A stretch of 64,000 bases of DNA from CAYUVH01 sp964448135 (GTDB taxonomy: Bacteria > Verrucomicrobiota > Verrucomicrobiia > Limisphaerales > UBA8199): the NCBI GenBank assembly GCA_964448135.1, contig CAYUVH010000023.1, forward strand, positions 1 through 64,000, read 5' to 3'. The notes beneath the pieces are model-generated. The model saw nothing but the letters and a program-made list of their open reading frames with translations. It did not search any database and had not been told where the DNA came from. Made by a program: the position numbers and the translations under genes. Shown piece by piece: positions 8,264 through 16,708 of this stretch. How positions within the stretch are numbered: position 1 is the first letter of the stretch; the number at the start of each line of letters is the position of its first letter.

Positions 8264-10210
8264 ATGACGGCTACCGTTGGCCGTCCTGTTGTGAAGAAAC
8301 TGTTGTTGTCCGCCGGGCGCGCCGCCTTCCGCGCGTGCCTTTTCCTCTCCGGGCTGATGGTGTTCCCGGCCGCCGCCCAATTTCTGCCCCCGGTGAAGAC
8401 GGTTTTTGTGATCGCGATGGAAAATCACAACTTCACCCAGCCGAATCCCACTTCCAGTCCCCAGCAAATCCGCACCAACCCGGCCGCGCCCTATATCAAC
8501 AGTCTTATTACCGTGGGCAATTCCAACGCGGTGCAGGTTTCCTTTTGCACCCACTACTACAACGCCGGCATTGGCGTCCATCCCTCCGAACCGAGCTACG
8601 TCTGGGCGGAGGCCGGCACGGATTTCGGCGTGCATACCGATAACGATCCCAGCGCCGGCTCGGGCAACATCTTCACCGCACCGCATTTGACCAGCCAGTT
8701 GAACGCCGCCGGTATCACTTGGAAAAACTACCAGGAGGACGTCCAACTCAGCAGCGGTCCCAAGGCTTCTGCGTCGGGAACCAGCGGAAGCGTCATCAAC
8801 CCTTATTACGGCACCGGCCAGTACAACTACGCGGCCAAGCACAACCCGATGGTCTTCTTCTCCGATACGCAGACCCAGAACGTCCGTTCGTTCATCCAGT
8901 TCGGCACGGATCTCACCAATCATGCCTTTGGCCGTTACAATTGGATCACGCCCAACCAATACAACGACCAGCACAGCGCGCTCTCCGGTGGTTTCACCTA
9001 CCACGGCACCGCGTATACCGGGGATCAGGCGGCCATCGCGCAAGGCGACAATTTTCTTTCCATTCTCATTCCCAAAATCATGGCCACTCCGGAATACCAG
9101 GATAACGGCATGATCGTCATTCGCTGGGACGAGAGCGAAGGTGGCGACACCACCAGTTACGCCATCCCGTACATCCTCATTTCCCCGCTGGCCAAAGGCA
9201 ACGCTTACTCCAGCAGCGTCGAAATGAATCACTCCTCGCTCATCAAGACCATGGAGGAAATCCTCGGCCTGGCCTTTTTGACGAATGCCATCCCCGCCGG
9301 CGAGACCCGCGCTGCGGGCAGTGGCTACAATACCGTCGCTTCCGTAAACGACATGAGCGACCTCTTCAAGCCGGTGGCTAAACTTGCCCTCCAGCATCCC
9401 GCCGGCACGACGCTCACCAATGGCAGCGCCATCGCCTTCGGCACCGTCGCTCCCGGCTCCAGCCTCACCAACCTCTTTACCATCACCAATTCCGGCAACG
9501 GCACACTCGTGCTGACGAACATGCCCTTGAGCGGCGCTCATCCCGCCGACTTCGCCGTGAGCGGCATGGCCTTGCCCGCATCCCTTGGCTCCGGCGCAAC
9601 GGCCACCTTCAAACTGGTTTTCACCCCGGCAGCCTGCGGCGCGCGTTCGGCCACGTTGCAAATCACCAACAACGATTCCAGCTTCAATCCCTTCAGCCTC
9701 GCCCTTTCCGGTACCGGCAACGGCACGCCGCAAATCACCGGACAACCACTGAACCAGACCAATCATTTGGGCACCACCGCCGCTTTCACCGTCGGGGCCA
9801 CGGCTTGCACCTCCATGAGCTACCAATGGTACTTCGGCGCCAACGCGCTGGCCGCGCAGACCAACAACACGCTCAGTCTTACGTCCGTCGTGTGGACCAA
9901 TGCGGGCGATTATCACGTTGTGATTACGAGCAGCGGGGGCAGCACCAACAGCAGTGCCGCCACTTTGTCGGTCCTTCCTGAACCGCCGACCCTGACCGCC
10001 GGGCAATGGACAGGCAATGGGGGTTTTCAACTGAGTTTCGCCGGCCCCGCCACCCAGCCCTACAAAGTGCTGGCCTCCGATGACCCCGGCGCGCCGCTCG
10101 CGTCCTGGACCTTGCTGGCCACGGGCACCTTCGGCGACACCAACGCCGTCTTCACCGACACCGATGCGACCAATCACCCCGGCCGCTTCTACTGCATCAA
10201 ATCGCCCTAG
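8264..10210 (+). CDS. Secreted phosphoesterase-family protein with choice-of-anchor D and Ig-like domains
   Basis: 648 aa with a signal peptide ending near 'FPAAAQF'. The catalytic domain (about 40-370) starts 'VKTVFVIAMENHNFTQ' (E53-N-H-N), the entry motif of the acid phosphatase/phospholipase C-type phosphoesterase family, and later has 'MIVIRWDESEGGD' and 'HSSLIKTMEEILGL', which also fit. Residues ~385-480 form a choice-of-anchor D domain ('GTVAPGSSLTNLFTITNSGNG'), ~485-565 an Ig-like domain ('YQWYFGANAL', 'AGDYHVVITSSGG'), and the end is the short 'GRFYCIKSP' module. It probably hydrolyses phosphoesters outside the cell or at its surface. TAGAGT lies 8 bases before the ATG. Confidence 0.8.
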   Translation: MTATVGRPVVKKLLLSAGRAAFRACLFLSGLMVFPAAAQFLPPVKTVFVIAMENHNFTQPNPTSSPQQIRTNPAAPYINSLITVGNSNAVQVSFCTHYYNAGIGVHPSEPSYVWAEAGTDFGVHTDNDPSAGSGNIFTAPHLTSQLNAAGITWKNYQEDVQLSSGPKASASGTSGSVINPYYGTGQYNYAAKHNPMVFFSDTQTQNVRSFIQFGTDLTNHAFGRYNWITPNQYNDQHSALSGGFTYHGTAYTGDQAAIAQGDNFLSILIPKIMATPEYQDNGMIVIRWDESEGGDTTSYAIPYILISPLAKGNAYSSSVEMNHSSLIKTMEEILGLAFLTNAIPAGETRAAGSGYNTVASVNDMSDLFKPVAKLALQHPAGTTLTNGSAIAFGTVAPGSSLTNLFTITNSGNGTLVLTNMPLSGAHPADFAVSGMALPASLGSGATATFKLVFTPAACGARSATLQITNNDSSFNPFSLALSGTGNGTPQITGQPLNQTNHLGTTAAFTVGATACTSMSYQWYFGANALAAQTNNTLSLTSVVWTNAGDYHVVITSSGGSTNSSAATLSVLPEPPTLTAGQWTGNGGFQLSFAGPATQPYKVLASDDPGAPLASWTLLATGTFGDTNAVFTDTDATNHPGRFYCIKSP

Positions 10211-10241
10211 CCGGAACGGAATTCCAGCTATATTAGCGCGC

Positions 10242-11201
10242 ATGAAACGGCTGCTGCTCCTTCCGCTGGCCTTTGCGCTGACCCTTTCTGCCGCGCCCAT
10301 GGGCACCGTCGTGCCCGCTTACTTTTATCCCGGGGTTTTGTGGGCGCGTATGAATTGGGCCGCCGGCCAGATACCGCTCGTCGCGATCATGAATCCCAAC
10401 GACGGGCCCGATACCTCGCAAAATCCCGACTACGTCTCCGCCGTGAACAGCCTTCGCGCCAGCGGCGGCAAGGTCGTAGGTTACGTCTTCACCAGTTACG
10501 GCGCGCGCGACACGAACACCGTGCGTCTGGACATCGATCGCTATTTCAATTTCTACGCCATGGACGGCATTTTTCTCGACGAGGTCACCGACGATGCCGA
10601 CACGAACCATTTGAATTACTACGCCGCCATATACCAATACATCCACACGAAAGGCACGAACCTGACCGTGATCGGGAATCCGGGCATCAACACCCTGGAG
10701 GCTTATCTCACGCGACCGTGCATGGATGTGCTCGTGACCTTCGAAGTGGACACCGGCTATTCGAATCACGTGGACGATGCCTGGGTCACCAACCACCTGG
10801 CGCGGCAGTTCTCCCAGCTTCCCTACGCCGTGGCGAGCGCCTCCACGATGACCAACTACGTCAACCTTGCCTCCGCGCGAAACGTGGGCTGGCTCTATGT
10901 GACCAGCGACAGCGGCGCGAACCCCTGGGACACGCTGCCGACCTACTGGACGAACGAGGTCAATTACATCCGCTCCCTGAACCAATCCACACCCGGCACA
11001 CAGTTGAAGCTGCTGGGCCTGAGCAATGGCATTCCCTCCCTGAGAATCACCGGCGCGCCCGGCGTCTATGAACTGCAACGCACATCAAACTTTGTGAACT
11101 GGTCGGTGGTGACCAACGCGAGCGGCACCACGACGCAGATCAATGCGCGGGATGTCACCGGCACGAACGCGCCACGAAGCTTCTACCGGACGCGGCAGTG
11201 A
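10242..11201 (+). CDS. Secreted spherulation-specific family 4-like protein
   Basis: 319 aa from the ATG giving 'MKRLLLLPLAFALTLSAAP', a classic signal peptide; the longer in-frame extension overlaps the previous gene and is spurious. The domain begins 'GTVVPAYFYPGVLWARM' and continues 'VAIMNPNDGPDTSQNPDY', 'VVGYVFTSYGARD', 'YAMDGIFLDEVTDD' and 'TVIGNPGINT'. These are the conserved segments of the spherulation-specific family 4 domain, a TIM-barrel related to glycoside-hydrolase-like proteins. The C-terminal 65 residues are the 'YELQRTSNFVNWS...RSFYRTRQ' module. Activity of the family is poorly known. TATATT lies 7 bases upstream. Confidence 0.8.
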   Translation: MKRLLLLPLAFALTLSAAPMGTVVPAYFYPGVLWARMNWAAGQIPLVAIMNPNDGPDTSQNPDYVSAVNSLRASGGKVVGYVFTSYGARDTNTVRLDIDRYFNFYAMDGIFLDEVTDDADTNHLNYYAAIYQYIHTKGTNLTVIGNPGINTLEAYLTRPCMDVLVTFEVDTGYSNHVDDAWVTNHLARQFSQLPYAVASASTMTNYVNLASARNVGWLYVTSDSGANPWDTLPTYWTNEVNYIRSLNQSTPGTQLKLLGLSNGIPSLRITGAPGVYELQRTSNFVNWSVVTNASGTTTQINARDVTGTNAPRSFYRTRQ

Positions 11202-11273
11202 GCGTCCGGGAGAGGACGAAAGGGTTGGTATTTCCATTGCGTCGACCGGGTCGGGGTGTGTAATTGAAGTGGA

Positions 11274-13250
11274 ATGCGAACAGAGACACCCGGTGGCCAG
11301 GGCTGGTGGAGAAGCTCTCGCTACGGGTTCGTCGTTTTCTTTTTTCTATTATTGGTCTTCATGTGGTTCGGATTGCGCCTCGTGCTGTTTTCCGCCTTCC
11401 GGCCGGCCGGAATGTCGGGCGGCGAAATCACGCTCGCCTTTCTCGACGGGTTGCAACGGGACGTCTTCGTGGCGGTGGTCACCTTGCTGCCCACGCTATT
11501 CTGGATGTGGCTGGCCGGGCGGGGCGAACCGGGGCGCGCGGCGCGGGTATTCTTTTGGTCGGTTTTTCTGACGGCATTTTACGTCGAAACCTTCCTGTTG
11601 TTCACGGAGTTTTTCTTTTACGAGGAGTTCCACTCGCGCTTCAACACGGTCGCGGTGGATTACTTGATCTACCCGCACGAAGTGTTCGTCAACATCTGGC
11701 AATCATATCCCGTGGGCATCGTCCTCATCGGTGTGCTGCTGCTGTCGGCCGGCTGGCTGGCCCTGGCCATGAAACTGTTTGCGCGGATGTGGGAGACGCC
11801 CTTCACCAACGGCGCCCGCTTCCTGCGCCTGGTCGCCGGAATCATCGTAGCCGCCGGATTGGCCCTGACGATCAACTTCCACGGCGCGCATGTCAGCAAG
11901 GACCGCACGCTGAACGAGCTCGCCAACAACGGCCAGATTTCCTTCGTCGCGGCGTTCTGGACGCGGAACCTCGATTACAGCGCGTTCTATCGCACCCTGC
12001 CCCTGGCCGAAGCGTGGCAGCGTGCCCGGCGAATGCTGGCGGAGACCAACACCCAATTCGTCGCCGAAGGCGAATCCATCACCCGCCACGTGTCCGGTGA
12101 TCCTGCTCGGCCGCGATTGAACGTGGTGATCTTCCTCGAAGAAAGCCTCGGCTCGGAATTCTGGGGCTGCCTCGGCCGCACCAACACCCTCACACCGGAA
12201 ATGGACAAACTGGCCGGCGAGGACGGCCTGCTGTTCACGCATTTGTACGCCTGTGGCAACCGCACCGTGCGCGGCATGGAAGGCGTGCTCTCTTCCTTTC
12301 CACCGCTGCCCGGCGATTCCATTGTGAAACGCGACCGCTCGGACAATGTCGAAACCATTGCTCGCGTGCTCAAGCGTGACGGCTACAACACCATCTTCCT
12401 CTACGGCGGGCGCGGTGTGTTTGACGGCATGCGGTCCTTCGCCGTACGCAATGGCTACGACCGGTTCATCGAACAAAAACATTTCGCCCACCCGACCTTC
12501 ACCACCGCCTGGGGCGTTTGCGACGAAGACCTGTTCCTGCGCGCCCTTGAGGAATTCCGCGACCTCAACCAATCCGGCCAGCCCTTCTGCGCCACGGTGC
12601 TCTCCGTCTCCAACCACAAACCCTACACCTTCCCGGAAGGAAAAATCCCGGAGGACCCCAAGGCACAACGACAGGAACACGCGGTAAAATACTCCGACTA
12701 CGCCCTCGGCCGCTTCTTTGCCGCGGCGAAAAAGGAAGCCTTTTGGACGAACACCATCTTCGCCGTGGTCGCGGATCACGGCGCCCGCGTCTACGGCTCG
12801 CAAAGCATCCCGATTCATTCCTACGAAATCCCGTTGGTCATCGCCGGACCGGCAGTGGTGAAGTCACCGCAGCGCATCGCCCAGCTCGGTGGCTCGCTCG
12901 ATGTTGGGCCAACCCTTCTCGGGCTGCTCGGACGCCCATATGAATCCATGTTTTTCGGACGCGACCTGCTGAAACTCCGGCCTGAGGACGGCCGCGCGTT
13001 ACTGAACCATAATCGCGACATCGGGATGCTCTCCCACGACCGCCTAGTCGTCCTCGGCCTGCAGAAAACGGTGGAGTTCTATGAAGGTGACCCCGCGAAA
13101 GTGGACATGACCCGCTTGACCTCGCCGCAGCCACCGGACCTCGAGATCGAGAAGAATGCGACCGCCATCTATCAGGTCGCCGACGAGTTATACGTCAATC
13201 GACGTTACCGCTTGGACTTGGGCGAAGAGAAAATGCGGGTCAAGCCGTGA
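11274..13250 (+). CDS. LTA-synthase-family sulfatase/phosphoglycerol transferase-like membrane enzyme
   Basis: 658 aa. About five transmembrane segments occupy residues 18-205; the extracytoplasmic sulfatase-fold domain follows. The LtaS-type active site can be read: E289/E290 in 'FLEESLGSE', nucleophile T331 in 'NRTVRGME', and D501-H502 in 'VADHGARVYG'. LtaS/OpgB/EptA-like enzymes transfer phosphoglycerol or phosphoethanolamine to envelope polymers. Gram-negative members usually modify glucans or lipid-linked sugars rather than teichoic acid, so the acceptor is open. Cytoplasmic-membrane location is inferred from the N-terminal helices. The ECF sigma gene starts 57 bases downstream. Confidence 0.87.
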   Translation: MRTETPGGQGWWRSSRYGFVVFFFLLLVFMWFGLRLVLFSAFRPAGMSGGEITLAFLDGLQRDVFVAVVTLLPTLFWMWLAGRGEPGRAARVFFWSVFLTAFYVETFLLFTEFFFYEEFHSRFNTVAVDYLIYPHEVFVNIWQSYPVGIVLIGVLLLSAGWLALAMKLFARMWETPFTNGARFLRLVAGIIVAAGLALTINFHGAHVSKDRTLNELANNGQISFVAAFWTRNLDYSAFYRTLPLAEAWQRARRMLAETNTQFVAEGESITRHVSGDPARPRLNVVIFLEESLGSEFWGCLGRTNTLTPEMDKLAGEDGLLFTHLYACGNRTVRGMEGVLSSFPPLPGDSIVKRDRSDNVETIARVLKRDGYNTIFLYGGRGVFDGMRSFAVRNGYDRFIEQKHFAHPTFTTAWGVCDEDLFLRALEEFRDLNQSGQPFCATVLSVSNHKPYTFPEGKIPEDPKAQRQEHAVKYSDYALGRFFAAAKKEAFWTNTIFAVVADHGARVYGSQSIPIHSYEIPLVIAGPAVVKSPQRIAQLGGSLDVGPTLLGLLGRPYESMFFGRDLLKLRPEDGRALLNHNRDIGMLSHDRLVVLGLQKTVEFYEGDPAKVDMTRLTSPQPPDLEIEKNATAIYQVADELYVNRRYRLDLGEEKMRVKP

Positions 13251-13307
13251 TGGAACGGCAGCGAATGATTTTCTTTCCTCCCCGGTTGTCCTACGCTCCT
13301 GCTTCGA

Positions 13308-14066
13308 ATGCCTCCTGGCGATACCACCGCACAACCGGCCGCCGCCGCGGCGGGAATCTTTCCCGCCACGCGCTGGAGCCGTGTCGTTCGCGCGCAGGGC
13401 ACCGCTGACGACCCCACGCGCCACGCCGCGCTGGATGAATTGTGCCGCACCTACTGGCAGCCGGTGGCGAATTATCTGACCGCCCTGGGTTGCGGACAGG
13501 ACGCGGCCGATGTGGCGCAGGACTTTTTTGCGACCTTCCTTCGTCGCGAGGGATTCAACCACGCCGACCCGCAACTCGGCCGGTTGCGCGGCCTCCTCAA
13601 AACTTCCGCCCGGAATCATTTTCTGCAATGGCGGCGGAATCGCGCGACGCTGGCCCGCGGCGGCGGCGCCACCACGCATAGCCTCGATGAATTGGCACTC
13701 GAAATTCCGGCCGATGAAGCCGCCGCCCTGTCCTACGATCGCGACTGGGCGCTGACGATTCTCAACCGGGCGCTGGCGAAATTGCGCGAGAGTTACACGC
13801 AACGCGGGCGCGGAGATTTGTTCGCGGCGCTTAAACCCGTTCTGCTCACCGCGGGAGCCAAACCGTCGGAAGAACTCGCCGCCCGGTTGGGTATGACCAC
13901 CAACGCGCTCACCGTGGAACAACATCGCGCCCGCCGCCGGCTGGCCGATGCGTTGCGCGCGGAGGTGGCGGATACGGTCGCCGATCCCGGCGACGTGCAG
14001 GCAGAACTGCTCCACCTGCTGAAGCTCCTCGCCCACGCCGGCCCGGGCGCCAACGCGCATGGCTGA
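13308..14066 (+). CDS. ECF-family RNA polymerase sigma factor, kinase-linked
   Basis: 252 aa. Sigma region 2 is around 'CRTYWQPVANYLTALGCGQDAADVAQDFFATFL', followed by 'LRGLLKTSARNHFLQWRRN'. The C-terminal region-4 part has 'ELAARLGMTTNALTVEQHRARRRL', a helix-turn-helix. The 'DVAQDFFATFLRR' and 'FPATRWSRV' signatures mark the ECF group of Verrucomicrobiota, Planctomycetota and Acidobacteriota that is genetically linked to Ser/Thr kinases. Its last 8 bases overlap the start of such a kinase gene, and no anti-sigma gene is present, so control by the kinase is the obvious hypothesis. Confidence 0.88.
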   Translation: MPPGDTTAQPAAAAAGIFPATRWSRVVRAQGTADDPTRHAALDELCRTYWQPVANYLTALGCGQDAADVAQDFFATFLRREGFNHADPQLGRLRGLLKTSARNHFLQWRRNRATLARGGGATTHSLDELALEIPADEAAALSYDRDWALTILNRALAKLRESYTQRGRGDLFAALKPVLLTAGAKPSEELAARLGMTTNALTVEQHRARRRLADALRAEVADTVADPGDVQAELLHLLKLLAHAGPGANAHG

Positions 14067-15870
14067 GCCCGGCCCCAAATGCCCCGTGTGCGGTTCCACG
14101 CTTCCCAGCGTGGAGGGCCTGTGTCCCGTCTGCGTTGCCAAAAACATGGCGGCCCTGTTGGACAACGGCGGCCCGCGCGAAAACATCGTTCCGGGCCATG
14201 AACTCGGCGCGCCGCTCGGGCGCGGCGGCATGGGCGAGGTGTTCCGGGCCCGGCGGATAGCGGACGGCCGCGAGGTGGCGGTGAAGATCGCTGCGTCGGG
14301 CACCGCATCGAATCCGGCCTTGATGGAACGCCTCGCCCGCGAAGCCGCGGCGCTCAAGGCGCTCGATCATCCGAATATCCTGCGCGTCCTCGAATCCGGC
14401 ACGCTGGCCGATGGCCGCTTCTTTCTCGTTACGGAATTGGCCGCCGGCGGGAATCTCGCGCAGCGTATCAAGGCCGGCCCATTGCCTCCGGCGGAGGTCG
14501 CGCGGTTGTTCCGCGAAATCCTTCAGGCGGTCATCGCTGCCCACCGCGCGGGAATCCTGCACCGCGACCTCAAGCCGGCCAATGTGTTGCTCGCCAGCGA
14601 CGGCCGGGCATTGCTCGCGGATTTTTCCCTCGCCCGGCTCCCGGATGCGACGCCTGGCTTGAGCCTCACGGGCGGCGATGTTTTCGGCACGCCCTATTAT
14701 CTCGCCCCGGAGGCGCGCGCGGGCTCGTCGCACACCGACGAACGTTCGGAAATCTTTTCCCTGGGCGCTTTGCTCCACGAAATGCTCACCGGCCGCGTCC
14801 CCATCGGCCAGTACGTCCCGGCCTCCAAAGTCACGCGCGTGCCGCCGGCCATGGACCGGCTCATCGCCCGCTGCCTGGCCGAGGCTCCCGACCAACGCCC
14901 TCCCGATGCCGCCACGCTCCTTCAGGAATTCGAGCGCGCGTTTGCCAATGACCGTTCGCGGCGGCGGCGGATGTTCGCGGCGCTGCTCCTCGCCGCCGGT
15001 CCGATAATCGCCTACGTGTTCATCATCCTGCTATACTACGCACAGCCGCGCCCGCCAGCGTCGGCGACCGCGTTCGCCCCCGTCGCCACCAACGTCCAGC
15101 CCTCCGCCCTATCACCGCCCAACTCGACGCACCCCTGGGTCAATTCGCTCGGCATGCGCTTTGTCAGCGCGGGCAGTTCCAACATTTTGTTCAGCATCTG
15201 GGAAACACGTCGCCGCGATTTCGAGGAATTTGCGAAGGAGGCCACCCCGCGCATCGCCAGTTTCGGCGCGCGCTGGCGGCAGCCGCTGGGCGACTCCAAC
15301 TCGAATTGCCCGGTAAGTTTCATCGACCTCCCCACCGCGCACGATTTCTGCGAATGGCTCACCCGCCGGGAACGCACCGGCGGCATCATCGGCTCCAATG
15401 ACCTCTATCGCCTGCCGACCGATCCGGAGTGGAGCCAGGCCGCCGGGTTGCCCAACGAACCCGGTCAGACGCCCGAAGCGCGCGAAACCGCCATGCGCGA
15501 ACGCCGCGGTTACTACGCCTGGGGCCGCGGTTGGCCGCCGCCGGACACCGGCATCCCCGCCAACTTCGCCGGCGCCGAAGCCCTCGCCATCGGCACTTCC
15601 ACCGAACTCCGCCAGCGCGACAACTGGCCTTACCTCGCGCCCGTCGGCAGTTTTCCCCCGAACGAATTTGGCCTCTACGACATGAGCGGCAACATAGCCG
15701 AATGGTGCAACTCCACCTGGAACCGCGAGAGCGACGACAAAGTCCTCCGCGGCGGCGCGTGGAACCAATCCTCTCCCGCTGCCCTCAACCTCATCACCCG
15801 CCAGCACGCCCTGCCCGTCCTGCTCGCCCCCGGCTCCGGCTTCCGCATCGTCCTCGAAGTTGCCCACTGA
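14059..15870 (+). CDS. Membrane Ser/Thr protein kinase fused to an FGE-sulfatase-like domain
   Basis: 603 aa. N-terminal zinc-ribbon (C8-x2-C11 and C22-x2-C25), then a Hanks-type kinase: 'LGRGGMGEV' P-loop, K76 in 'VAVKIA', H168-R-D170 in 'HRDLKPANVLL', and D188-F-S where most kinases have DFG. 'GTPYYLAPEA' is the activation-segment end. A transmembrane helix spans ~306-328. Residues ~355-600 form a formylglycine-generating-enzyme-like (SUMF1) domain ('LGMRFVSAGSSNILFSIWE', 'GNIAEWCNS', 'LRGGAWNQ'), probably extracytoplasmic and ligand-binding. The gene overlaps the ECF sigma gene by 8 bases. The missing Gly of DFG is unusual but the catalytic Asp is kept. Confidence 0.88.
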   Translation: MAEPGPKCPVCGSTLPSVEGLCPVCVAKNMAALLDNGGPRENIVPGHELGAPLGRGGMGEVFRARRIADGREVAVKIAASGTASNPALMERLAREAAALKALDHPNILRVLESGTLADGRFFLVTELAAGGNLAQRIKAGPLPPAEVARLFREILQAVIAAHRAGILHRDLKPANVLLASDGRALLADFSLARLPDATPGLSLTGGDVFGTPYYLAPEARAGSSHTDERSEIFSLGALLHEMLTGRVPIGQYVPASKVTRVPPAMDRLIARCLAEAPDQRPPDAATLLQEFERAFANDRSRRRRMFAALLLAAGPIIAYVFIILLYYAQPRPPASATAFAPVATNVQPSALSPPNSTHPWVNSLGMRFVSAGSSNILFSIWETRRRDFEEFAKEATPRIASFGARWRQPLGDSNSNCPVSFIDLPTAHDFCEWLTRRERTGGIIGSNDLYRLPTDPEWSQAAGLPNEPGQTPEARETAMRERRGYYAWGRGWPPPDTGIPANFAGAEALAIGTSTELRQRDNWPYLAPVGSFPPNEFGLYDMSGNIAEWCNSTWNRESDDKVLRGGAWNQSSPAALNLITRQHALPVLLAPGSGFRIVLEVAH

Positions 15871-15906
15871 CACCGGGCCTCAACCTTGGATTTTGAATCG
15901 GATTTG

Positions 15907-15998
15907 TGTTACCGCTTGTTACGGGTCCGTACCAGGGTTCCGGGCCGCATTTCACCCAATGTTTGCGCGGGTTGTTACCGCTGTTACCGGTGTTACCG
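15907..15998. repeat. Cluster of TGTTACCG repeats, three in 9-bp tandem
   Basis: TGTTACCG occurs at 15907, 15973, 15982 and 15991, and TGTTACG at 15917. The last three are head to tail with a period of 9. It lies in the 293-base space between the kinase gene and the PepSY lipoprotein gene, which otherwise has no gene. A related but diverged cluster (reverse complement TGTTGCGGG) lies at 51.6 kb. Confidence 0.6.
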
Positions 15999-16048
15999 GT
16001 CCATTTGCACGTATACCATGCCTCTCGCTGCATAAGGGTATGTCCACT

Positions 16049-16064
16049 ATGACAAAAGTGTCAT
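16049..16064. promoter_or_regulatory. Inverted repeat ATGACA-AAAG-TGTCAT, possible operator
   Basis: A perfect 6-bp inverted repeat with a 4-base spacer, about 100 bases upstream of the PepSY lipoprotein start. Its size fits a dimeric repressor site. No cognate regulator can be named; the nearby OmpR-type regulator normally uses direct repeats. Confidence 0.25.
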
Positions 16065-16163
16065 TTGCCCTTCATGCGCTTTTCACGCTTTCATTCTATT
16101 TGTGGGTGGCAGGCCCAAACGGGCCGCGGAAACAAATCCGTCATTACGAAGCAAAACGAACTC

Positions 16164-16571
16164 ATGAAAATCCGATATCTACTCTGTGCCGCGCTGGTCG
16201 CGGGCCTCTTCATCGGCTGCGCCTCCGAACACTGTGAAAAGTGCGGGAAAAACGAATCCGGCAAGGAAGAAGGCGAAGGCGGTTCCCAGGCCAAATTGAT
16301 GGCTGAAGCCAAAGTCTCCCAAGCCGATGCCCAGCGCATTGCCCTGGCCGAAGTGCCCGGCGGCGCCATCAAGGAAGGCGGCATCGAACGCGAAAAGGGC
16401 AAATTGATCTGGTCGTTCGACATCGCCACCCCCGGCACCAAGAACATCACCGAAGTCGCCGTGGATGCCCTCACCGGCAAAGTCCTCTCCAAGGACATCG
16501 AAACCCCGTCCGACGAGGCCAAGGAAAAGAAGCAGGAGAAGGAAGACGACGAGAAGGAGGAAAAGAAATAG
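16164..16571 (+). CDS. PepSY-domain lipoprotein
   Basis: 135 aa. 'MKIRYLLCAALVAGLFIGC' is a lipoprotein signal with the lipobox LFIGC (C19 lipidated). Residues ~45-108 match a PepSY domain: 'VSQADAQRIALAEVPGGAIKEG', 'LIWSFDIATPGTKNITEVAVDALTGKVL'. The tail is an extremely charged Lys/Glu/Asp run. The upstream in-frame ATG has no signal and is rejected. PepSY proteins sit next to two-component systems and metal or stress loci, and here the OmpR/HK/RND operon follows. The N-terminal 'CEKCGK' might bind metal. A strong hairpin follows the stop. Confidence 0.8.
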   Translation: MKIRYLLCAALVAGLFIGCASEHCEKCGKNESGKEEGEGGSQAKLMAEAKVSQADAQRIALAEVPGGAIKEGGIEREKGKLIWSFDIATPGTKNITEVAVDALTGKVLSKDIETPSDEAKEKKQEKEDDEKEEKK

Positions 16572-16595
16572 CTTTCACTCACCCCCGACCGCAGC

Positions 16596-16627
16596 GCCTG
16601 CCGCCGTCTTCTGCGGCGGTGGCAGGC
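16596..16627. repeat. Long GC-rich hairpin after the PepSY gene
   Basis: GCCTGCC (16596-16602) pairs with GGCAGGC (16621-16627) and the stem continues inward with G-U and G-C pairs to a small loop, about 12-13 pairs in all. There is no T-tract, so it may be a REP element or a transcript-stabilising 3' hairpin rather than an intrinsic terminator. Confidence 0.5.
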
Positions 16628-16708
16628 GGCTGCTGATGGGAATCGAAATTCCACACTTCACCTCCTATTCAAACACCAGAATCCAATTCCCGCTTCTCGA
16701 GCCGCCTG

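Noticed and set aside
7907..10306. 799-codon open frame on the minus strand
   Set aside because: It is an antisense shadow of the bestrophin-like and phosphoesterase genes. Composition is Gly/Val/Arg-rich and no family motif or signal is visible.
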